Below are positions 16,362 through 24,281 of a stretch of 64,000 bases of DNA, one piece after another (within the stretch, counting starts at the first letter, position 1; every line of letters starts with the position of its first letter). The notes below the pieces were generated by a model. It was not told where the DNA came from. It worked only from the letters and a program-made list of their open reading frames with translations, and searched no databases. The translations under genes were made by a program, and so were the position numbers. Origin of the DNA: an uncultured Bacilli bacterium (lineage in GTDB: Bacteria > Bacillota_I > Bacilli_A > RF39 > UBA660); assembly GCA_934095825.1 (NCBI GenBank), contig CAKOKQ010000003.1:88948-152947 (forward strand), read 5' to 3'.

Positions 16362-17483
16362 GTGTTTTATCAAGATAAACATTTTCGAATGAGATTAGTA
16401 GTATTATTTGTTACTTTACTTTTAATAGCCGTTATTTTAAAAGTTTTTTATATTCAAGTATTCCAATATCAGAAATTAAATAGTTTGGCCAATGATTTAT
16501 GGCAGCGTAACCTTCCTATAACACCTGATCGGGGTCTTATCTTAGATCGTAATGGTAAAGTTTTAGCTAGTAATATCACGACAACTTCCCTGTATTTAGT
16601 ACCTAATCAAATTAAAAATAAGGAAGAAGTTGCTAAGACTTTAAGTGAAATTTTAAATGTTTCTTATGAAGAAATGTATAAACATGTTAGTAAAAAAACT
16701 TCGATTGAAAGAGTCCATCCCGAAGGACGCCAGTTATCTTTTGAAATAGCCGATAAAATAAACAGCTATAATTATGATGGTGTTTACTTGCTTAAAGAAG
16801 CTAAAAGATATTATCCGTATAATGATTTATTAAGTCATGTTTTAGGTTATGTTGGTATTGATAATCAAGGTTTGTCAGGTCTAGAACTTAAATATGATAA
16901 AGAACTGACAGGTACCAGTGGGTCAATTAAGTATTATAGTGATGCCAAAGGTAATAGATTAGCTAAAGCCGAAGAATATAAAGAAGCCGTCAGTGGTAAT
17001 AATGTTTATTTAACTATTGATTTAGATTTACAACAATCAGTAGAAAGGGAACTAGATAATGCTGTAAGTAAATACGACCCTGAACATGCTTTAGCCATCG
17101 CAATGAATCCCAAGACAGGAGAAATTCTAGCGATGGCTAGTCGACCAAGTTATAATCCCAATGACTATAAAACTTATACTCAAGAAGTATTAAGTAGAAA
17201 TCTTCCTATTTGGATGACTTACGAACCTGGTTCGACTATGAAAATCACCACCCTTAGTGCCGCCATAAATGAAGGAGTAGTTAATTTATTTACCGATACT
17301 TTCTATGATTCTGGTAGCGTTAATGTTGATGGGGCCACTATCCATTGTTGGAAAGCTGGCGGTCATGGGGCCCAAACATTTTTAAATGTAGTTGAAAACT
17401 CTTGCAATCTTGGTGTAAATACAAGAACACTTTTGTCTTTAACGAAACCATTAATATTACTTACACAATTTTGTTACAGATAA
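16362..17483 (+). CDS. FtsI/SpoVD-type penicillin-binding protein, 5' part, interrupted by mobile element
   Basis: Starts with GTG. Residues 13-35 form a membrane anchor, then the class B PBP dimerisation domain (RGLILDRNGKVLA, LLSHVLGYVG) and the beginning of the transpeptidase domain with the active-site SxxK motif (EPGSTMKITTLS, near 310). The protein crosslinks peptidoglycan with an FtsW/SpoVE-type partner. The host reading frame breaks at codon 349, exactly in the SxN motif (NSCN); the next 24 codons are element sequence ending at a stop. The product lacks SxN, KTG and PASTA parts and cannot be an active transpeptidase. Joined at 17407/24270 the gene is one 635-residue frame. Downstream mraY indicates a dcw-type wall/division cluster. 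Confidence 0.9.
   Translation: MFYQDKHFRMRLVVLFVTLLLIAVILKVFYIQVFQYQKLNSLANDLWQRNLPITPDRGLILDRNGKVLASNITTTSLYLVPNQIKNKEEVAKTLSEILNVSYEEMYKHVSKKTSIERVHPEGRQLSFEIADKINSYNYDGVYLLKEAKRYYPYNDLLSHVLGYVGIDNQGLSGLELKYDKELTGTSGSIKYYSDAKGNRLAKAEEYKEAVSGNNVYLTIDLDLQQSVERELDNAVSKYDPEHALAIAMNPKTGEILAMASRPSYNPNDYKTYTQEVLSRNLPIWMTYEPGSTMKITTLSAAINEGVVNLFTDTFYDSGSVNVDGATIHCWKAGGHGAQTFLNVVENSCNLGVNTRTLLSLTKPLILLTQFCYR
17396..17436 (+). other. attL of the PBP-interrupting element
   Basis: Host sequence (AACTCTTGC) meets element sequence at the AA dinucleotide 17406-17407. Twelve bases further lies the element half-site TACAAGAACACTTTTGT (17420-17436), which is inverted relative to the half-site at attR. Confidence 0.75.
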
Positions 17484-17946
17484 TAAAATTAAAGGGATTG
17501 GGAAAAGAGTGTTAGAATTTGTAGAAGAATTGGCAAAAAAAATAAAAAATCTAAGCTCAGATTGGATTGTGCAGAAAATAGTGAATTTTTAAATAACTAC
17601 TATGAAAAAGCATGATATATTATAGTCGGAAAATGCACCGACTGGTTATACAAAGGAAACAAAAGAGAAAAGAGTTTGGTGCTATAGGTTATGGTGCTGG
17701 TCTAGTAATTAATGGTAACTTAAAATAATTTGAGTAGAAAAATATATTCCAAGAATATGAAGTTAAAACTTTAAAAAGAACCAGAGAAGAAGTTATAGAA
17801 TATTAACTTAGTAAATAAAAGTGCTAAAATTAAGCTTATTATAAGGCACTTTTTTCGAGTGTTAAAAAAAATTGCGAATATTCCAAAGAAATTTGATAGA
17901 CCATAACCAATAAAAAAGATAAAATCAAAATAGAAAGGAAATTAAT
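17484..17946. other. Decayed stretch inside the element
   Basis: Short broken frames (for example GAIGYGAGLVINGN near 17690) suggest a degraded gene. No intact frame is seen. It ends with a terminator hairpin near 17817-17855 and the promoter region of the XRE gene. Confidence 0.4.
17817..17855 (+). terminator. Intrinsic terminator in the element
   Basis: AAAAGTGC and GCACTTTT form an 8-bp stem ending in a T-run, upstream of the XRE-type gene at 17947. Confidence 0.6.
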
Positions 17947-18522
17947 ATGTTAGGAGAGAAAATTATTAGTGAACGAAAAGAACATTATTTAAGTCAGGAG
18001 GCTCTTGCCCAGATGGTTGGTGTTACAAGACAAACTATATCTAATTGGGAACTTAATGAAACTGGTCCTGATTTAAAACAAGCCAGCAAACTAGCTGATA
18101 TTTTTGGAATTAGTATTGATGAATTAATTGGTAAGAAAAACATTCTTTTAGAGAAGATTGATAAAACTGAAAGTAATTCTAAACTAATCATAAAGTTGAT
18201 TAAAGTTTTAGGAATAACTCTAGGAATACTTATTTTTATTTTATTATGTATTATTGGGATTTATTTTTCAACGACTAATTACTACAAAAGTGAGGCGACT
18301 GCTAGTGGAGAGGGAAGAACTTGCTATTTTAATGGTAAAATAAGTAATTATGTTATTATGAAAAATAATGTAGATAATGCTCTTTCTTTTGAAATAGAAG
18401 ATGAGATCATAAGAAATGAGTTTAATCTTGATAATATTAAGACTGGTGAACCCAAAGAAATCTTAGATAAAATAATTGCTTATATTAAAGAAAACGGTGG
18501 TGTTTGTTTAGAAGAAAAATAA
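17947..18522 (+). CDS. XRE-family regulator with membrane segment
   Basis: The 191-residue protein has an XRE helix-turn-helix at residues 5-60 (LSQEALAQMVGVTRQTISNW, SKLADIFGISIDELIGK), a membrane helix at about 85-112 (LIKVLGITLGILIFILLCII) and an extracytoplasmic tail of about 80 residues with two Cys (CYFNGK, GGVCLEEK). Such one-component membrane regulators can sense an outside signal. AGAAAGGAAATT precedes the ATG and a strong terminator follows. As the only DNA-binding regulator in the element it is a candidate controller of the recombinase, but nothing in the sequence proves this. Confidence 0.75.
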   Translation: MLGEKIISERKEHYLSQEALAQMVGVTRQTISNWELNETGPDLKQASKLADIFGISIDELIGKKNILLEKIDKTESNSKLIIKLIKVLGITLGILIFILLCIIGIYFSTTNYYKSEATASGEGRTCYFNGKISNYVIMKNNVDNALSFEIEDEIIRNEFNLDNIKTGEPKEILDKIIAYIKENGGVCLEEK

Positions 18523-18607
18523 GAGTGTGTAAGGAATTTTGGGTAAATGGAATCTAACCACGATATTTTGAAACCTTAATTGGCAATGTTATTAACTTAA
18601 GAAAATG

Positions 18608-18640
18608 AAGGTAAAAGGATTTGTGCTTTTATCTTTTTTT
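18608..18640 (+). terminator. Intrinsic terminator of the XRE-type gene
   Basis: AAGGTAAAAG pairs with CTTTTATCTT (one G-U pair), followed by T-run. Confidence 0.7.
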
Positions 18641-18675
18641 GATATGATTATCTTGAAAGATAAATAAGTAATAGA

Positions 18676-18909
18676 TTGGTTAGATATAAAATGTATAATA
18701 TTCATAAAATAAAGAGTATTATAGAAAATCTGAATTTTGTTAAATTTTGTAGATTAAATATGAATTATTTCATTAGAAACAGAAAAATAAATCCGAAGGA
18801 TATCATTCATTACCAACTTAATAAGAAAGGCTTAAGTACAAAAATAAAAATATTAAACTTTAATAAAATTAACTATGTTGAAGATGTAAGTTCTCCTGCA
18901 CTTTTTTAA
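18676..18909 (+). pseudogene. N-terminal fragment of an IS4-like transposase
   Basis: The 77-codon frame contains FIRNRKINPKDIIHYQLNKK and ends EDVSSPALF. FxRNRK.(S/T)..DLI...L..KG and a following SxxAL block are typical of the N-terminal domain of IS4-group transposases. The catalytic DDE domain is absent. The next ~600 bp have no intact frame, so this is a relic inside the element. Confidence 0.55.
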
Positions 18910-19499
18910 GCTGGTTAAAAAGATGGAAATGCCTGTGGATAATTTTAAGGCTTTAGACTTGTCAATAAAAAACAGCAAAGTGTCAATAGAAAATGGCAAA
19001 TGTTAAATCCAGTTAGCAAAGAATTAAAATTTAACTTCAAAATGAAAATAGCAAATATTAAATGCTAAAGTAGTTTAGCAAAAATAAAATTTAAGTTAGC
19101 ACAAAATATAAGCAATCAAAGTAATTCTTTCTAACCTTGAAATGCTTGTCCTTTTAATTTTACAATTTATATACTTTTGATATTTTAAATAATACTTATA
19201 TTAGCAATTTTCGTGCTATAATTATTTATATGTGATAAAGATGAATGAACATCTTAATTTACCAAAGATAATATCGATACCAAATATAAGTGCGGCAATG
19301 ATTCCAAACATCAAACTAGAATAATAAAAAAACATGGCCTAAACTAAAAAAAAGTCATCTCTTTAGAAAAAGTTAAAAAAGTACCATGCGTTTTTAACAA
19401 TAGAACCAATTTTTATAAAGGAAAAATTTTATCTAATAGTATTTTAAGTGTTAATTTGTTTATAAAATTATTAAATAAAAGGTAAGGAGAAATTAATTT
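18910..19499. other. Gene-free stretch with imperfect tandem repeats
   Basis: Two related ~55-bp units (18989-19040, 19044-19098; shared GAAAAT, GCAAAT, TTAAAT, TTAGCAAA, AAAATTTAA) follow two 21-bp units beginning TGTCAATA (18960-19001). Near 19240-19322 a 27-codon frame is probably a decayed gene end. No function is assigned. Confidence 0.4.
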
Positions 19500-20009
19500 A
19501 TGACAGAAAAAAAATATTCAATAATTTATAGTAGTAAAACGGGAAACACCCAAAAATTAGCCGAGGCTATTCATAATATTTTACCTAAAGATAATTGTCA
19601 GTATTATGGCCCCGTAGAGAAGGCTCCTAAAATTTTAAGTAATCTTCTTTATATTGGTTTTTGGACAGAAAAAGGAACAGCAGATACCCAAACAATAGAA
19701 TTTCTAAAACAATTAAAAGATAAAAAAATATTTTTATTTGGAACGGCAGGATACGGCGGAAGTCAAAATTATTTTGAAGGAATTATTAATAATGTTAAGA
19801 AAAATATTGATAGTAGCAACACTTTAATTGGAACCTTTATGTGCCAAGGTAAAATGCCTTTCAGTGTTAAAGAAAGATATAAAAAAATGCAAGAACAGAA
19901 TAATTCTTCTTTAAAAATAAATGATTTAATTGCTAATTTTGATAAAGCCTTATCCCATCCGGATGCGGCTGATTTAAAAAAATTAGAGGAACAAATATTA
20001 AATAGTTAA
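19500..20009 (+). CDS. Flavodoxin-family protein (BilS-like)
   Basis: The 169-residue protein opens with the FMN phosphate loop SSKTGNTQKLAEAI (Thr/Ser-rich loop, residues 10-15). It continues with LLYIGFWTEKGTADTQTIEF, IFLFGTAGYGG and a later FMCQGKMPFSVKERYKKM. The GFW..KGTAD and CQGK blocks are those I recall from BilS-type flavodoxins that accompany the bilirubin reductase BilR. No BilR or BilQ gene lies nearby, so the electron partner here is unknown. It probably binds FMN and carries electrons in the cytosol. TAAGGAGAA precedes the start. It is cargo of the PBP-interrupting element, 43 bp before the YbaK gene. Confidence 0.72.
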   Translation: MTEKKYSIIYSSKTGNTQKLAEAIHNILPKDNCQYYGPVEKAPKILSNLLYIGFWTEKGTADTQTIEFLKQLKDKKIFLFGTAGYGGSQNYFEGIINNVKKNIDSSNTLIGTFMCQGKMPFSVKERYKKMQEQNNSSLKINDLIANFDKALSHPDAADLKKLEEQILNS

Positions 20010-20052
20010 CTAAAAATTAATATTATTTTTAATTTAAAAGAGGTGATTAACT

Positions 20053-20532
20053 TTGGTAAAAAACAATGAGAAAACAAATGTTATGCGAATTTTAGACCAG
20101 AAAAAAATAAATTATATTAGTCATTGTTATACTGATACTAACGCTATAAGTGGCATGGATGTTGCTAGTGTTTTAAATGAAAATCCAAGTCAAGTCTTTA
20201 AAACTTTAGTTACCGTTGGTAATAGCAAAAATCACTATGTTTTTTTAGTGCCCGTTAACAAGGAATTAAATTTAAAAAAGGCCGCTACCGCGGTATGGGA
20301 AAAAAATGTTGAAATGGTAAAATCAAAAGATTTACTACCATTAACAGGATATATCCATGGCGGTTGCTCACCAATTGGCATGAAAAAACAATTTAAAACC
20401 GTAATAGATATTTCTGCTAACAATTATGATAATATAATCTTCAGTGGCGGTAAAATTGGTTATCAAGTAGAACTTACTTTAGAAGATTTAAAAAAAGTAA
20501 TTTCCTTTACTTTAGCAAGCATAACCGACTAA
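20053..20532 (+). CDS. ybaK: YbaK/EbsC-type Cys-tRNA(Pro)/Cys-tRNA deacylase
   Basis: The 159-residue protein is full length for the YbaK family. NPSQVFKTLVT near residue 47, the Lys-containing HYVFLVPVNKELNLKKAA segment and GYIHGGCSPIGMKKQF with the conserved GGxSPxG loop are all present. These enzymes hydrolyse mischarged Cys-tRNA(Pro), preventing mistranslation. It begins with TTG after AAAGAGGTG. It lies behind the flavodoxin gene in the same direction within the mobile element and is unusual cargo; a host copy elsewhere would be expected. Confidence 0.85.
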   Translation: MVKNNEKTNVMRILDQKKINYISHCYTDTNAISGMDVASVLNENPSQVFKTLVTVGNSKNHYVFLVPVNKELNLKKAATAVWEKNVEMVKSKDLLPLTGYIHGGCSPIGMKKQFKTVIDISANNYDNIIFSGGKIGYQVELTLEDLKKVISFTLASITD

Positions 20533-20673
20533 TGAAAAACATGAATTAAGAATGGCCTAAAAAAATTAATAATTTTTTTTTACAAGCAATCTTTATTTTA
20601 ATTATTGAAATAAAGGGTATTTATAGTAATAGTCTTAAGAAGATTAACATAATTTTAACTGGAGGAAATCTAG

Positions 20674-20877
20674 ATGTTAGATAAAGATATTGAGATTAAT
20701 TTTGATACCAAGAGATTACCCTTTGAATATAAACTATTAGAATATAGATTAATTGTTAATAAAGAATTATATGATGAAAAGGTTATTGATTTTAAGATTT
20801 TTAATGAAATGGAAAATTCTTTAATAAGTAGGTTAACTAAAATAAGAAATGAATATTTATTAAAAGAAGTAGACTGA
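20674..20877 (+). CDS. Small hypothetical protein, 67 residues
   Basis: A strong GGAGGAAATCTAG site precedes the ATG. The protein is charged and helical (FEYKLLEYRLIVNKELYDEK, ISRLTKIRNEYLLKEVD), without membrane segments. Lengths and charge resemble small proteins encoded on integrative elements, but I do not recognise it. A role as recombination directionality factor would be attractive, since the element must have one if it excises; nothing in the sequence shows this. Confidence 0.5.
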   Translation: MLDKDIEINFDTKRLPFEYKLLEYRLIVNKELYDEKVIDFKIFNEMENSLISRLTKIRNEYLLKEVD

Positions 20878-20987
20878 ATAAAACTATGAGGTATGTGCTT
20901 TTATTATAATAAAATTCACTGGTTAAAAACCATACCACCAAATGCAGTACAGTAGATTTGCAAATTGCATAGTTTTTGACTGATACT

Positions 20988-21027
20988 CATTCCAAACTTT
21001 TTCGGAATTCCGAAAAAGTTCGGAATG
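20988..21027. repeat. 40-bp near-perfect palindrome
   Basis: Centred on GGAATTCC, the two arms differ at one base pair position (CATTCCAAACTTTTTC against its complement with G). It is flanked by related direct repeats (ATTTGCAAATTGCATA at 20955 and ATTTACAAATTACATA at 21033). It lies 70 bp before the ATPase gene and is a likely operator or structured leader. Confidence 0.7.
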
Positions 21028-21033
21028 AAATGA

Positions 21034-21063
21034 TTTACAAATTACATAATAGAATGGTATAAT
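21034..21063 (+). promoter_or_regulatory. Promoter of the DUF4143 ATPase gene
   Basis: TTTACA, 18 bp, TATAAT, 31 bp before the ATG at 21095. The -35 lies inside the right flank repeat of the 40-bp palindrome, so a factor bound there would block it. Confidence 0.6.
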
Positions 21064-21094
21064 TCAAGTATAATTATTGGAAAGGCATTAATAA

Positions 21095-22351
21095 ATGAAA
21101 GAAATAAAAAGAGATTTTTACTTAAAACAGTTAATAAAAAGAGATGGTAATGGTCAAATCAAGATTATTACGGGAATTAGGAGATGTGGGAAATCGTATT
21201 TATTAAAAAATATTTTTTATAATTATTTACTACAAAATAATGATAAAGATCATATTATCTATATACCGCTGGATATTAAGGAAAATGAAGCGCTACTAGA
21301 CGGTAATAAATTTATTAAACATATTAGATCTTTAATAAAAGATGAAAAAAAATATTATTTACTATTAGATGAAATTCAGAAAATGGATGATTTTGTACCC
21401 GTATTAAATACTTTTCTTTATGAAGATAATATAGAGGTTTATGTAACAGGCTCTAATGCTAAATTGTTATCCAAAGATGTGGTAACAGAATTTAGAGGCC
21501 GTGGTGATGAAATCCATGTATATCCTTTAAGTTTTAGTGAATATATGCAAATCTTCGACGGCGACCAATACGAAGGATATGAACAATACAGCATTTACGG
21601 TGGTTTACCATATACTTTGTCATTTAATAATGATAATGACCGCTCTAAATATTTAAAAAATCTTTTCGAGGAGACTTATTTAAGAGATATTATTGAAAGA
21701 AATAATGTATCTAATACCGAAGAGTTAAATGAATTATTAAATGTCATTTCCTCCCAAATTGGTTCTTTAACTAATCCTCATAATCTGCAAAATACTTTTA
21801 AAAGTGAAAAAAACATGATTTTGAGTGATAAAACTATAAGTAATTATTTAGAATATTTTATGGATGCTTTCTTAATAACAAGGGCTGATCGTTATGATGT
21901 TAAAGGCAAAAAATACATAAATTCACCATATAAATATTATTTTGAAGATATTGGATTACGCAATGCAAGACTAAATTTTCGTCAAATTGATAAAGGACAC
22001 ATTATGGAAAACATTATTTATAATGAATTGTTGAGACGCGGTTATAATGTTGATGTTGGGGTAGTTGAAGTTAATGAAACTACTGAAAACGGTTCTAATA
22101 TCAAGCCGAAATACGAAGTTGATTTTGTTTGCAATCAAGGAAGCAAAAGAATATATGTTCAATCCGCCTACGAAATGCAGGATACTTTGAAAGAACGCCA
22201 AGAAAGAAAATCACTTTTAAATATTAATGATTCATTTAAGAAGATAATAATTTTAGGTGATGTTAGTAAACCCAGAATGGATGAAAATGGCATTATTACA
22301 ATGGGGATATTTTATTTTCTTCTAAATGAAAATAGTTTAGAACAATGCTAA
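21095..22351 (+). CDS. AAA ATPase with DUF4143 domain
   Basis: The 418-residue protein has Walker A ITGIRRCGKSYLL near residue 25, Walker B YYLLLDEIQKM near 90 and a sensor-like VTGSNAKLL near 125. A winged-helix segment (DKTISNYLEYFMDAFLI) follows, and the DUF4143 C-terminus (GHIMENIIYNELLRRGYNVD, YEVDFVCNQGSKRIYVQSAY) has a PD-(D/E)xK-like layout. These ATPases are common in gut bacteria and often have undefined roles; some are linked to toxin-antitoxin or defence loci. It carries its own palindromic control region and a terminator, so it is an independent unit in the element. Confidence 0.85.
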   Translation: MKEIKRDFYLKQLIKRDGNGQIKIITGIRRCGKSYLLKNIFYNYLLQNNDKDHIIYIPLDIKENEALLDGNKFIKHIRSLIKDEKKYYLLLDEIQKMDDFVPVLNTFLYEDNIEVYVTGSNAKLLSKDVVTEFRGRGDEIHVYPLSFSEYMQIFDGDQYEGYEQYSIYGGLPYTLSFNNDNDRSKYLKNLFEETYLRDIIERNNVSNTEELNELLNVISSQIGSLTNPHNLQNTFKSEKNMILSDKTISNYLEYFMDAFLITRADRYDVKGKKYINSPYKYYFEDIGLRNARLNFRQIDKGHIMENIIYNELLRRGYNVDVGVVEVNETTENGSNIKPKYEVDFVCNQGSKRIYVQSAYEMQDTLKERQERKSLLNINDSFKKIIILGDVSKPRMDENGIITMGIFYFLLNENSLEQC

Positions 22352-22387
22352 AATAATAATAAGATATTTTAGTTAAAGTTATATAAG

Positions 22388-22419
22388 CAAGATTAGAAAT
22401 AATTTAATCTTGTTTTTTT
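22388..22419 (+). terminator. Intrinsic terminator of the ATPase gene
   Basis: CAAGATTA and TAATCTTG stem followed by seven T. Confidence 0.7.
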
Positions 22420-22577
22420 CATATTATCTTTAAAAAATTAATATGATTAGGTAGAGTTTATGGGGATAAAAATTATTTATTTAAGTAATAAATTTGCCAT
22501 TAAGTAGTAGTCATGATATCAGGTAAATGTCAAGATGTCGGAAATTTGCAAGCCTTAAAAGAAAGGATATGTACTTT

Positions 22578-24224
22578 ATGGAAATAAAGAAAGCAAGGGA
22601 AGAATTAAAAAGGGGAAAAACTATTTATGATATGCCCTTAAAAGTAGCATACTACGGTCGGGTTTCAACTGATAAAGATGATCAATTAAATTCCCTCGAA
22701 AATCAACAAAATTATTTTGAAGATATGATTAAAGAAAATCCTAATTGGCTATTTATTCGGGGTTATATTGATGAAGGTATCAGTGGAACAGCTGTTAAAA
22801 ATCGAAAGTCTTTCTTAAAAATGATTGAAGATGCCTCCCTTGGTAAAATTGATTTAATCTTAACTAAAGAAATATCTAGGTTTTCTAGAAATACCGTTGA
22901 TAGTATTAAATACACAGAATATTTATTGAAAAAAGGTGTTATAGTATATTTTTTATCAGATAATCTTAATACTATCCAAGAAGATGCGGAGTTTAGATTA
23001 ACTATTATGTCTAGTATGGCCCAAGATGAGGTTCGTAAATTATCCGAAAGAGTTAAATTTGGTATTAATAGAATGATTAAAGATAGAAAATTAATTGGTG
23101 GTAATTTAACAGGTTATTATAAAAAAGATGGTAGATATGAAATTAATCCCAACGAAGCTCCTATTATTAAATATTTATTTACCACTTATGCTAGTGGTAG
23201 CCTTGGTCTTAAAAGGATAGGCGAAGAACTAGCACAAATGGGATATTTAAATTCCAAATGTAAACCATATTCTCAAACTGCACTTGCTAAAATGCTTTCC
23301 AATCCCAGATATAAAGGATTTTATACTGCCAAACTTACTGAGGTTGACGATTATAAAACTCATAAAAAGAAAAAAATACCTAAAGAAGAACAAATAATTG
23401 AAAAAGACGAGAGGATTCCAGCGATTGTTTCTGAAGAACTTTGGGATAAAGCCAATTTCATTCATGAAAGAAGAAAAAAATTACCATCTAGACATGTACT
23501 TAACTCTGATGCTCATATTAAAAATTATAAATATTCGGCTAAACTATATTGTAAAGATTGTAATAGTATCTTTATTCGTAATGGTGGGTCTAACAGGATG
23601 GCCAGTCCCACTTGGTCGTGTAAAACTTATCGTACCCAAGGAATTTCTAAATGTCAGTCACCAATTATAAAAGAAAGTTACTTAGATAAAATATTTATTG
23701 AACTATTTACCGACTTTATCAAACATAAAAAAGATTATTTAAGCCAAGTATTATCCGAATATAAAAATATTATTAAAAATAATTCTAATGAAATAGATAC
23801 TGAAGAAATGAGTAGCAAAATTGACCAAATTACTAAGCAAAAAGATAAATTGTTAGACTTAAGTTTAAAAGGCATGATAGATGATTTTGAGTTTAAAAAA
23901 CGCAATGATAAATTTAATATAGATTTACAAAATTTGCAAAATCAACTTCAAAACTTAAAAAGTGATTCTTTAGAAGCCAAAAATTTAAGTCAGAAATTAA
24001 ATATGATTGAAACTTGCTTAAATTCTAAATTAGATATAAAAGAAAATTTACCTTACTTAGTAAACCTTCTAATCGATAGAGTCATAATAGAAAAAGTAAA
24101 CAATGACCGTAAGCACATTAGATTAGCTATCTATTTTGACTTTAATACACCAGAGGTTGCTCTAGAACTAGATATGAATCAAAAAGACTGTTTAAAATCT
24201 AGCTATGCCAAATTTAATCTATAA
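22578..24224 (+). CDS. Large serine recombinase (element integrase)
   Basis: The catalytic domain occupies residues 20-165: AYYGRVSTDKDDQLNSL holds the nucleophilic Ser, and EISRFSRN and RKLSERVKFG are conserved. A recombinase domain follows (GSLGLKRIGEELAQMGYLNS, MLSNPRYKGFY), then a zinc ribbon (LYCKDCNS ... WSC ... KC near 350-390), a coiled coil (about 430-480) and a C-terminal tail. About 549 residues fits the large serine integrases. MEIKKAR at 22578 is preferred; earlier starts at 22527 and 22569 are possible. It ends 45 bp from attR, the usual position for such an enzyme. It should catalyse integration at the PBP site and, with a directionality factor, excision. Confidence 0.92.
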   Translation: MEIKKAREELKRGKTIYDMPLKVAYYGRVSTDKDDQLNSLENQQNYFEDMIKENPNWLFIRGYIDEGISGTAVKNRKSFLKMIEDASLGKIDLILTKEISRFSRNTVDSIKYTEYLLKKGVIVYFLSDNLNTIQEDAEFRLTIMSSMAQDEVRKLSERVKFGINRMIKDRKLIGGNLTGYYKKDGRYEINPNEAPIIKYLFTTYASGSLGLKRIGEELAQMGYLNSKCKPYSQTALAKMLSNPRYKGFYTAKLTEVDDYKTHKKKKIPKEEQIIEKDERIPAIVSEELWDKANFIHERRKKLPSRHVLNSDAHIKNYKYSAKLYCKDCNSIFIRNGGSNRMASPTWSCKTYRTQGISKCQSPIIKESYLDKIFIELFTDFIKHKKDYLSQVLSEYKNIIKNNSNEIDTEEMSSKIDQITKQKDKLLDLSLKGMIDDFEFKKRNDKFNIDLQNLQNQLQNLKSDSLEAKNLSQKLNMIETCLNSKLDIKENLPYLVNLLIDRVIIEKVNNDRKHIRLAIYFDFNTPEVALELDMNQKDCLKSSYAKFNL

Positions 24225-24236
24225 AAGGTGCCAAAA

Positions 24237-24281
24237 TACAAAAAAGTGTTCGTGTATTGACACACAGCAACCCAGGGTTTG
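24237..24281 (+). other. attR of the PBP-interrupting element
   Basis: Element half-site GTGTTCGTGTA (24246-24256), 12 bp, then AA at 24269-24270, then host sequence CCCAGGGTTTG. The half-site is the inverted partner of the one at attL, at the same distance from the AA. Confidence 0.75.

Larger units (their letters stand above)
17407..24269. mobile_element. 6,863-bp integrated element splitting the PBP gene
   Basis: Bounded by attL and attR, which share GCAA. Removal of 6,863 bp fuses the two PBP parts in frame. It encodes an XRE-type membrane regulator, a relic of an IS4-like transposase, a flavodoxin, a YbaK-type deacylase, a 67-residue protein, a DUF4143 ATPase and, 45 bp from attR, the large serine recombinase. 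No phage structural or conjugation genes are present, so it is a small integrative element or a decayed larger one kept as a gene-interrupting insert. Confidence 0.85.

Noticed and set aside
18960..19098. CRISPR array
   Set aside because: Repeats are few, imperfect and not separated by unique spacers of constant length; no cas genes in the window.
23398..23670. A 90-residue frame inside the serine recombinase gene
   Set aside because: It lies in another frame of a well-supported gene, without a ribosome-binding site or family-like sequence.
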